NCBI GenBank assembly: GCA_030043175.1
Contig: JASHYD010000693.1
Span: 1-8,203, forward strand
Direction of reading: 5' to 3'
DNA length: 8,203 nt
Source of the DNA: Xanthobacteraceae bacterium
GTDB lineage: Bacteria > Pseudomonadota > Alphaproteobacteria > Rhizobiales > Xanthobacteraceae
Shown: positions 1-5,381 of the stretch, one piece after another
Position numbering within the stretch: the first letter of the stretch is position 1
Layout: every line of letters begins with the position of its first letter
Position numbers and translations under genes: made by a program
The notes under the pieces: model-generated
Told to the model about the DNA's origin: nothing
Databases searched by the model: none
What the model saw: the letters and a program-made list of their open reading frames with translations, nothing else

Positions 1-1
1 T

Positions 2-550
2 CCAAAGCCCATGTTTCCTAATCCTCCCGGCCTGCTTCGCCTGGAACCATATTCCGAAAGCCTGCGGGAGAGGATCTGGTGGGGGGCCGGCTCGAACGCC
101 ACGGCGATCTGGGCTGCAAAAGTTGGGATGAACCTGCAGAGCTCGACGCTAAAGAACGACGAAACGGGCGAGGCCTTCCATGTGCAGCGGGCCGCGCAGA
201 TCCGCGAATACCGCGCTGCCTGGAAGGAGGCCGGCCACAAACGCGAGCCGCGCGTCTCGGTCAGCCGCAGCATCTTTGCATTGGTCAACGATCGCGATCA
301 CGCTTATTTCGGGGGCGCAGGTGACGGTTATGACCAGATCGGATTCATCGACGCGAACACGCGCGCGATCTTCGGCCGTGGCTACGCCGCCGAGCCGGAT
401 GCCCTGATCGAACAGCTCAAGAAGGACGAGGCCATCGCGGAGGCCGACACGCTGCTGCTGACCATCCCGAACCAACTGGGCGTTGCCTACAATGCGCATG
501 TGATCGAAACAATTCTGACCCAGGTCGCACCCTCCATGGGATGGCGCTAA
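2..550 (+). CDS. LLM-class flavin-dependent oxidoreductase, C-terminal part (5' end outside window)
   Basis: This is the carboxy-terminal part, about 182 residues, of a luciferase-like FMN-dependent monooxygenase. The frame is open from base 2, and the Met codon at 11 sits inside conserved sequence, so the true start lies upstream of the window. Family-typical stretches are RIWWGAGSNATAIWAAKVGMN early on, then VSRSIFALVND in the middle and EADTLLLTIPNQLGVAYNAH near the end. Members are cytosolic TIM-barrel enzymes that use reduced flavin supplied by a reductase to oxidise small organic substrates; the substrate cannot be read here. The stop is TAA at 548-550. The GreA-like gene starts 44 bases downstream on the same strand with no obvious terminator between, so co-transcription is possible. 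Family assignment is firm; specific function is unknown. Confidence 0.85.
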   Translation, partial: PKPMFPNPPGLLRLEPYSESLRERIWWGAGSNATAIWAAKVGMNLQSSTLKNDETGEAFHVQRAAQIREYRAAWKEAGHKREPRVSVSRSIFALVNDRDHAYFGGAGDGYDQIGFIDANTRAIFGRGYAAEPDALIEQLKKDEAIAEADTLLLTIPNQLGVAYNAHVIETILTQVAPSMGWR

Positions 551-576
551 CAAGATGACATAGCCCATCTGACTTG

Positions 577-583
577 AAAGGAG
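577..583 (+). promoter_or_regulatory. Ribosome binding site fixing the GreA-like start
   Basis: AAAGGAG ends 11 bases before the ATG at 595. It lies inside the longer reading frame that would begin at TTG 574. This favours ATG 595 as the real start and argues against the seven-residue extension. Confidence 0.6.
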
Positions 584-594
584 TCCGAGTTGAT

Positions 595-1077
595 ATGAGC
601 GTTGCCTTCACCAAGGAGGATAGTGCGGAAACTGCCTCGGAGACGCTGCTACCCGACCGACCGATTTCCCCTCATCCGAACCTTGTTACGGAAGCGGGAT
701 TAAAAGCCCTGCAATTCCAGCTCGATCAAGCTCGCGAGGCGTACCAGACGGCGCAAATGATCGAAGACGTGAATGAACGACGGCGGCAGGCCGCAAGCCC
801 CTTGCGGGATGTGCGCTACTTTGCGGCTAGAATTCAGACGGCTCAGGTCATCGCCGATCCCGTTTCAGCCGACACCGTTGCTTTTGGGAGCACGGTGATG
901 TTCAGGCGTGAAGACGGGCGCGTGCAGAAATATCGGATCGTGGGAGAAGACGAGGCGGACCCGAAGTGCGGCTCTATTTCTTTCGTATCGCCGGTGGCAA
1001 GGCTTCTGATGGGCAAAGCTGTGGGTGATGTAGCCGGCACATCCGATCAAGAGCTTGAGATCATTTCGATCTCCTAG
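595..1077 (+). CDS. GreA/GreB-family transcription factor, variant coiled-coil tip
   Basis: A 160-residue cytosolic protein related to GreA and GreB, factors that enter the RNA polymerase secondary channel and stimulate cleavage of backtracked RNA. Residues 1-27 are a variable, proline-containing leader. Residues 28-86 form the helical-hairpin region, and residues 93-160 are the FKBP-like C-terminal domain with the recognisable VGEDEAD (116-122), SFVSP (129-133) and GKAVGD (140-145). In classical GreA the hairpin tip carries an acidic GDLKENAEY-type motif that holds the catalytic magnesium. Here the matching part reads ASPLRDVRY (67-75), so the essential acids appear to be missing. I infer that it binds polymerase but probably lacks cleavage activity, perhaps acting as a competitor or regulator. 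Such GreA paralogues are, from memory, common in Rhizobiales. Start chosen at ATG 595 because of the ribosome binding site just upstream. Confidence 0.85.
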   Translation: MSVAFTKEDSAETASETLLPDRPISPHPNLVTEAGLKALQFQLDQAREAYQTAQMIEDVNERRRQAASPLRDVRYFAARIQTAQVIADPVSADTVAFGSTVMFRREDGRVQKYRIVGEDEADPKCGSISFVSPVARLLMGKAVGDVAGTSDQELEIISIS

Positions 1078-1555
1078 CTCTTCATCGGACGCTACCGAAG
1101 TTGGATTGCGCCAGACTGGCCGGCGTTGCCTGGTTCGATCTGGTGTAATGGTACACCCGCTCGCGGTCGATCTTCTTCGATCTTGCTTCAAGAAGATGAA
1201 GCGGGGCGCGCCCGGCTCCAGCGAGCGCAGCGCTATATCCGGGTCGAGTGGCGGAGTGCTTGCCGCCGACGCCGGAGCGCAAGCGCACGACCACCCGGTC
1301 GTCAGATCCTACCGCTGGCCGCCGTCTTGTCCGGTTACGGACGGAAACCTGCCGCCCAGGTTAGGCGGTCGGTGAGTCTCTTGATGACTACCTCCTATTG
1401 GAAGTAATCCGCCTCAAAAAAACAGGTGCCACAGCCCCCCGAAGACTTCAGTAGGAGGGTGCTCCCCGTCTAAAGTGCCTAAAGTCGGCCCCGTCAGGCT
1501 CGATCGTGCCGATAGCCAAGAGCCGCCGGCGGAAACTAACCACTGCCTGGGGGAG
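1078..1555. other. Gene-free stretch between the GreA-like gene and the minus-strand operon
   Basis: No reading frame here resembles a known protein; the short frames on both strands are rich in Arg, Ser and Pro and look like chance. Small structures are visible: GGTGTA/TACACC around an ATGG loop at 1142-1157, and ATCTTCTT/AAGAAGAT with a 12-base loop at 1170-1197. Neither is followed by a T-run. I see no tRNA or recognisable small RNA. Confidence 0.5.
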
Positions 1556-1580
1556 AAAAGGCTCGGCGCATGGACGAGCC
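1556..1580 (-). terminator. Candidate rho-independent terminator of the GYD/DUF1330 operon
   Basis: Read on the minus strand, GGCTCG (1580-1575) pairs with CGAGCC (1565-1560) around a 9-base loop and is followed at once by TTTT (1559-1556). It lies about 56 bases beyond the ancestral stop of the DUF1330 gene at 1637, the right side and distance to end that operon. The stem is only 6 bp and the T-run is short, so confidence is moderate. Confidence 0.4.
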
Positions 1581-1636
1581 CGCGGTTGGTTTTGGTTAGC
1601 GCCCGGCGACTCCAGCTTATGGACAACAGCGTGCTG

Positions 1637-2026
1637 TCATTGAGGAGTGACGCCCTCGACGATAAATGCTCGGGTATTCGCCGAGCTATGCCTGATCGGC
1701 TTGATCGTGTCATAGGCCGGCGAATCATACTAGGCGCGCGCTTTCTCTACGCTATCAAAAGCAATTACCACAATGCGCTTCGGTGCTTCACCTTCAAGAA
1801 CCGCTGTTTTGCCCTGGTTAACTAGAACTCGGGCGTTGAAAGGCACAAAAGTTGCCCCTACGCTCAAGGCGTATTTCTGAAAGGTGGTCGGGTCCGTAAC
1901 ATCAACTTCAGCGATTATATAGGCGGGTGCCACTTTGGCTTCCTGCGCATGAATTGCCATTGCGCCTGCAACACCGATCCCGACCCCGGCTATCGCTGCC
2001 AATGCTAATTTGTGCTTGGTGTTCAT
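1637..2026 (-). pseudogene. DUF1330-family exported protein, interrupted by an in-frame amber stop
   Basis: The reading frame from ATG 2026 gives 98 residues: an N-terminal signal sequence (about 1-28, ending near IHAQ) followed by a DUF1330 domain (AYIIAEVDVTD, then KRIVVIAFDSVEKARA). It then meets TAG at 1732-1730. Family members usually continue ...A-Trp-Y-x-S-P-A-Y, and here the same frame runs on after the TAG with YDSPAYDTIKPIR and TRAFIVEGVTPQ to a TGA at 1639-1637. The total of 129 codons matches the usual family length. One change, TGG to TAG, therefore explains the break. AAGGAG with 8-base spacing precedes the start, and the gene follows the GYD gene by 30 bases. DUF1330 proteins have a dimeric alpha-beta barrel fold and no settled function. 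A sequencing error or amber readthrough are alternatives. Confidence 0.85.
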
Positions 2027-2056
2027 AGGTACAATCTCCTTGACTATGTGCGACAG

Positions 2057-2476
2057 TCAACGGCCCGGTGGGGCGTAGCTCGCGACCCCTTGCTTCGCCG
2101 TTTCCATCAGTGTTTTGAATTCACCGCTCACAATAACTGGAACCACCTGCAATTTTGCCAAGCTTCCTGTGGAACGCGCTACGAAATTAACTGCCTCTAC
2201 GGCCCAATCGCTTGGTGCTTGCTGGATGATCAATCCGTCGAATTCACCTGCCATCGGGAAGAAATAGAAAGCCTCTACTTTCCCGCCGAAGGCCTCGGCC
2301 AGCTTCGAGACCGCAGCCGCACGGTCCTGCGGATTGTCTGCCATCGCTTTGATCGCTTGGTCCGTCAATTTGAAAAAGGCTCCATAGCGATGCATCGTGG
2401 TTGACTGTTGCGCGGTCGCCGGCGTGGCGAGCCCAACGGCTATAGCGGAAGCGATCAAGAGTGATTTCGCATCCAT
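2057..2476 (-). CDS. Exported GYD-domain protein
   Basis: A 139-residue protein. Residues 1-23 look like a Sec signal peptide, with hydrophobic LLIASAIAVGLA and likely cleavage after ATA or QQ. Residues 28-130 match the GYD domain: the opening RYGAFFKLTDQAIKAM, then KLAEAFGGKVEAFYFF, then the namesake motif as GEFD followed by GLIIQQAPSD, and finally TGSLAKLQVVPVI. GYD proteins have a small ferredoxin-like alpha-beta fold and no established biochemical role. This one probably acts in the periplasm. GGAGAG lies 5 bases before ATG 2476. It is the first gene of a minus-strand pair with the broken DUF1330 gene, whose fold is of a similar small alpha-beta type, so the pair may once have acted together; that is inference. 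Confidence 0.82.
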   Translation of the reverse strand: MDAKSLLIASAIAVGLATPATAQQSTTMHRYGAFFKLTDQAIKAMADNPQDRAAAVSKLAEAFGGKVEAFYFFPMAGEFDGLIIQQAPSDWAVEAVNFVARSTGSLAKLQVVPVIVSGEFKTLMETAKQGVASYAPPGR

Positions 2477-2505
2477 CAGTTCTCTCCATTAAATTTGTGA
2501 TGTCC

Positions 2506-2560
2506 CTGGCCAACGCTGGCCGCACTCGCCAAAAAGCGACTTTGGCCAGGGCTGGCCAAA
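2506..2560 (-). promoter_or_regulatory. TGGCCA repeat cluster upstream of the GYD gene (candidate operator)
   Basis: Within about 55 bases there are four TGGCC(A) units. The outer pair forms a palindrome, TTTGGCCAG-GG-CTGGCCAAA, at 2541-2560. The inner pair, CTGGCCAA and CTGGCC, lies at 2506-2521. The cluster sits 30-85 bases before the GYD start codon, where a regulator of this operon would bind. No convincing -35/-10 pair was found beside it. Confidence 0.4.
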
Positions 2561-2591
2561 ATTTGACTAGTGCTTCGAAATCGCCCCCGTG

Positions 2592-2609
2592 TTGCCCCAT
2601 CCGGGGCAA
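2592..2609. repeat. 7-bp hairpin TTGCCCC/GGGGCAA
   Basis: A perfect 7-bp inverted repeat with a 4-base loop (ATCC) lies between the recombinase remnant and the GYD operon. On the plus strand it is followed by an A-rich tract, and on the minus strand the T-run precedes it, so it lacks the layout of an intrinsic terminator in either direction. Its role is unknown. Confidence 0.4.
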
Positions 2610-2714
2610 TAATAAGACCAAAAAAAGACCGATGTCTGGCGCCGAGGGTACGATGATGGGGCGGCCACAATGCCCCGGCGCCCGCGGAAGCCCCCGCCAA
2701 AACGGCCGCCGCGG

Positions 2715-2930
2715 CTACAGCGGCGAAATCGTGGTGTGCGACACACCGTAAGGTTCTGGCGATATCCATCAACGTCTCGCCGTTGTCACGCCGCTTACGA
2801 GCCTCGGCTTGCTGGTGTGGCGTTAATGGCGCCGGGCGCCCCATGTGAACGCCGCGGGCTTTGGCGCGAGCGTGCCCTTCGCCGGTTCGTGCCAGGATTA
2901 GCTCGCGCTCGAACTCTGCGGTATGCAGTG
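2715..2930 (-). pseudogene. Serine recombinase (resolvase/invertase) remnant, C-terminal part, frameshifted
   Basis: Read on the minus strand from about 2925, the frame gives HTAEFERELILARTGEGHAR, then AKARGVHMGRP, then DNGETLMDIART. This is the end of the long E helix and the start of the DNA-binding region of a Tn3-resolvase/Hin-type serine recombinase. At 2751-2750 one extra T shifts the frame. Removing it restores YGVSHTTISPL followed by TAG at 2717-2715, which is the normal helix-turn-helix ending of this family (usually ...TISRL). The catalytic N-terminal domain, roughly 120 residues with the active-site serine, is missing: homology stops at the centre of the palindrome at 2906-2955. 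The remnant is certainly non-functional. It is the residue of a mobile element or invertase gene. Confidence 0.85.
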
Positions 2931-2955
2931 CACCGCATACTGCCGAGTTCGAGCG
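2906..2955. repeat. 50-bp near-perfect palindrome joining two recombinase remnants
   Basis: Arms 2906-2926 and 2935-2955 are complementary at 19 of 21 positions. The centre AGTGCACC contains the palindrome GTGCAC, so 22 of 25 base pairs match with no real loop. Both arms encode the same protein stretch, HTAEFER, in opposite directions. The symmetry therefore comes from two homologous genes meeting head to head at the same codon. Confidence 0.85.
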
Positions 2956-3200
2956 GGCCATGATCCTGGAGCGCGTTCGTGCCGGTCTTCGTCGCGCCAA
3001 GGAGACTGAGACCAAGAGCGGTAAACCGATCGGCAGGCCGACCGTTGACCCCGCGCTCGAAGTCAGCATTCGAGACAGTCTCGCCCGTGGTGTCAGCTAC
3101 CGGGGTTACGGCTTAGACGTGCGGTGTTGCTCTTGGGACTGTGCAGCGGATTGCAGCGGCGTCTCGCCCTTTCGGCGGCGTCGTGAGCGTCGGGGTGTGA
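2931..3200 (+). pseudogene. Second serine recombinase remnant, C-terminal part, frameshifted and with a nonsense codon
   Basis: From 2936 the plus strand encodes HTAEFERAMILERVRAGLRR, then KPIGRPTVDPALEVSI and RDSLARGVSYRG, which is the C-terminal part of a serine recombinase of a different subgroup from the minus-strand copy. At 3106-3107 one extra T shifts the frame. Skipping it gives TA, a TAG at 3114-3116, and then TCGVALGTVQRIAAASRPF, the expected helix-turn-helix, ending at TGA 3198-3200. So there are at least two inactivating changes besides loss of the whole catalytic domain. The original frame stays open by chance far into the antisense of the amidohydrolase gene; that extension is not coding. 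A 6-bp hairpin (AGCGGA/TCCGCT, 3201-3220) follows the stop directly. Confidence 0.83.
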
Positions 3201-3286
3201 AGCGGAGAGCTCAGTCCGCTGTTCGGAATCCCAAGCGCTCGCCGCATCTCTCGGGCCTGCATCACCCGAAAGCAGGAAGCATAGCG

Positions 3287-4273
3287 CTAAGCTTTTTTCG
3301 GCGACCAGCCATAAGCCTTGGCGCAGGCGCCGCCCATCAACGTGGCCCGTTCAGTTTCGCTCAGGCGGTCCGTCTTCACGAAGGGCTCGACGGCCTGCTC
3401 ATAGTTGACAACGGCGAACGCGCGCGTCCAGTCGGTGCCCCACAGGCAACGGTCCAACCCCCAGGCGTCGAACACGCGAGCGAGGGGATCCCAGATGTCC
3501 GGGAACGGGTACGGCTCCCGGGACAGCGTGCAGGCGCCGGTGACCTTGATCACTGCGTTCTTGCGCTTGGCGAGTTCCAGCACCTTGGGGAGGTCGGCCC
3601 AGGGTTGCGGCGGCGCGGGTGGTTTGCTCGGCTGCTGGATGGCGAGATGATCGATGATGAAGCGCGCGTCGGGGTGGCGGTCGATCAGCGCGGTGCCCGC
3701 GCCGATATTCCCAGAGAACAAGACGTTGACCGGGAAATCGTTTCTGACGGCTGCGCGCAGGATGCGGTCGAAGCCGGGGTCGTCCGGCGCGCGCTTTGAT
3801 TCCCTGTTCATGATGATGCGGATGCCGACTGTGCCCGGCGTCCTCTTCCAGTCGGCGATGACATCGGCCACCGCCGGATCGTCGGGGTTGACTGGCTTAA
3901 CCAGCGCGAACTTGTCAGGATGGGCCTTTTGCACCTCCAGCGCGTAGCTGGCGTCGTACTGGTACATCGAAAAGGGGGAAATATAGATCGCGCCGTCGAC
4001 GCCCACCTTGTCCATCGCCGCCACCATCTCGTCGCCGGTGACGTGAGGAGGCCAGTTCGGCACGCTGTGCCAGGGCCGCTCCGGCGTGTTCGCCGCGTAG
4101 GCATGGACCTGGGCATCGATGATCGTCATTGGCGACGCTCCACTGGGTCGCGCCTGCGCTTTGGCATGCGCTCCATGTAGCAGCGCCGGCCCGGCCGCAG
4201 CCAGCGCCGCCCCGGTCCGCAGCACGCTGCGCCGGTCGATAAGCCTGTCTTTGGCAATCGGTTGGTTGACCAT
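3287..4273 (-). CDS. Tat-exported amidohydrolase (amidohydrolase-2 family)
   Basis: A 328-residue metal-dependent hydrolase of the amidohydrolase-2 TIM-barrel family. Residues 1-38 form a twin-arginine signal: DRRSVLR (13-19) then an Ala-rich hydrophobic segment ending near AHAKA, so the enzyme should be exported folded. Barrel motifs are IDAQVH (51-56, where many relatives have D-x-H-x-H), the strand FIIDHLAIQQP in the second half, and LWGTDW with its conserved Asp near 281. The end, LMGGACAKAYGW, is typical. Family members hydrolyse or decarboxylate small cyclic or aromatic compounds; the substrate is not readable. Start ATG 4273 is preferred over GTG 4285 because GGAGGG (4283-4278) lies just before it, although the spacing of 4 is short. 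It stands alone and converges on the second recombinase remnant. TAG is at 3289-3287. Confidence 0.85.
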   Translation of the reverse strand: MVNQPIAKDRLIDRRSVLRTGAALAAAGPALLHGAHAKAQARPSGASPMTIIDAQVHAYAANTPERPWHSVPNWPPHVTGDEMVAAMDKVGVDGAIYISPFSMYQYDASYALEVQKAHPDKFALVKPVNPDDPAVADVIADWKRTPGTVGIRIIMNRESKRAPDDPGFDRILRAAVRNDFPVNVLFSGNIGAGTALIDRHPDARFIIDHLAIQQPSKPPAPPQPWADLPKVLELAKRKNAVIKVTGACTLSREPYPFPDIWDPLARVFDAWGLDRCLWGTDWTRAFAVVNYEQAVEPFVKTDRLSETERATLMGGACAKAYGWSPKKA

Positions 4274-4316
4274 TTCTCCCTCCACGGCGCATCGGAGTCA
4301 CGTTGTCAGTCGTTAA

Positions 4317-4345
4317 ATTGAAGCCTGGCTTTGGCCCCCGGTCAA
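4317..4345 (-). promoter_or_regulatory. Candidate sigma-70 promoter of the amidohydrolase gene
   Basis: On the minus strand, TTGACC (4345-4340, five of six consensus bases) is followed after 17 bases by TTCAAT (4322-4317, four of six). Transcription would start about 35-40 bases before ATG 4273. Position and spacing are good, but this is a pattern match only. Confidence 0.4.
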
Positions 4346-4361
4346 GGAAACCGGGAAACCG
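4346..4361. repeat. Tandem octamer GGAAACCG x2 next to the amidohydrolase promoter
   Basis: Two exact back-to-back copies of GGAAACCG lie directly upstream of the candidate -35 box. They could be a regulator binding site; two copies of 8 bp can also occur by chance. Confidence 0.35.
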
Positions 4362-4964
4362 GTCCATGCGCATACCACGCAGGGTGCCGGAGACTTAAAA
4401 CTATTCGGCTCGCCGTCGCCGGCTGCTGAGACGTCGCCCGCCGTCGCCCTGCGCTTGGCGAGACGCCCGCAGAGGAGCCGGCTGCGCCGGGGCCGGTGTG
4501 GTAGAAGCCCGGCGCTGATTCAAAATCCGCCGCACAGCCTTGTAATCATTAGTGTTTCTTGCAAAACATCCGCTATTGGACCCGTTATATGTCAATGGGT
4601 TGCGCGCGGGCCGCAAAATAAAGTGGCAGTCTTCGGGGCAAAAGCACAAGAGAGCGGTTCGCGTTTGTTGGCGAATTAAAGCTAAGGCGGCCCCCCCACG
4701 ACGCCGCCACCATTGCTCGCGTTTCGCAACGCGAGCGGAAGACGCGGGCTATTTCCTCGGCGCAGCTACGCCGAAATTCGGTGTGGCCGTGCCATTCAAG
4801 CATTGCCATTTGGCACGCCCTTAGCTGCAAGCTTCGAACGCGCCAACCTAATCTATGCGCGGGCGCCCGAATGATGCGGCCTGCCGGTAGCAGAAAGCCC
4901 TCTGAAAACCTGCCCATATGCCCACTGAAAAATCAGAACGAAGAGGCCGATCGCTGCGTCGAAG
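4362..4964. other. Gene-poor stretch upstream of the amidohydrolase
   Basis: I find no recognisable gene. Short open frames on both strands are compositionally odd (Arg-, Ala- and Pro-rich) and do not match known families. The sequence switches between GC-rich blocks (about 4395-4520 and 4680-4760) and more balanced blocks (about 4525-4680), which suggests mixed origin. A strong hairpin is at 4715-4736. Confidence 0.45.
4715..4736. repeat. 9-bp perfect hairpin GCTCGCGTT/AACGCGAGC
   Basis: A perfect 9-bp inverted repeat surrounds a 4-base TCGC loop. No T-run follows on either strand. It could be a protein-binding palindrome, an RNA structure or debris of a mobile-element end; nothing nearby decides. 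Confidence 0.5.
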
Positions 4965-5381
4965 ATGAGGCACTCAGGAAATGCATCGTCGGCTGCAACA
5001 ACGCATCCTGAGCAGTTTGTGAACGCCAGACGCGAGTTCGCTGCTGAGATCATCCAGTCCAACCTCCAACAATTCAATCATTGGCCGCGTTCCGCGGGAA
5101 AATCGGTGACAATTTATCAATTCAGTTACTCGACCGATGGAATCGCAGCGTACAAGCCGTGCGCGGCCCATAGAGGGCCTTATGACGGTCCTTTGCCTGC
5201 TCTTGGACACACCATTCAAGAGGCTTGGTTTCGTAATGCTGTAAAGCAACTCACGGAGTTAGGGCGTCAAGGGCGGATCGACGCTCTTAATGCTGATCCA
5301 GAAAATAAGCTGAGAAAAATTAAAGCGGTTATATCTTCTAGCCTATCATCATTCCGTATGCGATGCGGCAAGCATAGTTAA
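4965..5381 (+). CDS. Unrecognised hypothetical protein, doubtful
   Basis: An open frame of 138 codons from ATG 4965 to TAA. I do not recognise it. From about residue 20 the composition looks protein-like: FVNARREFAAEIIQSNLQQF, then GKSVTIYQFSYSTDGIAAY, then a helix-like IQEAWFRNAVKQLTELGRQG and a Lys-rich end. It has no signal peptide, membrane segment or known motif. The bases are visibly less GC-rich than the flanking genes, as in transferred or decaying DNA. No convincing ribosome binding site precedes the ATG. The first 20 residues overlap a different open frame ending NEEADRCVEDEALRKC...NNAS at 5011, which also looks protein-like, so the locus may be one older gene split by a frameshift near 5000. 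Treat it as hypothetical or degenerate. Confidence 0.3.
   Translation: MRHSGNASSAATTHPEQFVNARREFAAEIIQSNLQQFNHWPRSAGKSVTIYQFSYSTDGIAAYKPCAAHRGPYDGPLPALGHTIQEAWFRNAVKQLTELGRQGRIDALNADPENKLRKIKAVISSSLSSFRMRCGKHS

Noticed and set aside
1475..1825. Plus-strand open frame of 116 codons
   Set aside because: It overlaps the DUF1330 pseudogene on the opposite strand and resembles no known protein; no ribosome binding site is visible.
2592..2609. TTGCCCC/GGGGCAA hairpin as an intrinsic terminator
   Set aside because: The adjacent A/T-run lies on the wrong side for termination on either strand.
2506..2610. CRISPR-like or integron-like array suggested by the repeats upstream of the GYD gene
   Set aside because: The units are only 5-7 bases with irregular spacing and no spacer structure or associated genes.
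2961..3069. N-terminal extension of the minus-strand recombinase frame up to 3069
   Set aside because: It is the antisense of the plus-strand recombinase remnant and has no similarity to a recombinase catalytic domain.
3201..3799. Long plus-strand open frame continuing from the second recombinase remnant
   Set aside because: After the frameshift at 3106-3107 it has no family similarity, and from 3287 it is the antisense of the well-supported amidohydrolase gene.
4401..4649. Minus-strand frame with NTNDYKAVRRILNQ, vaguely like an IS21 transposase C-terminus
   Set aside because: The similarity is only a few residues, the rest is low-complexity Arg/Ala/Pro, and no inverted repeats or partner IstB gene were found.
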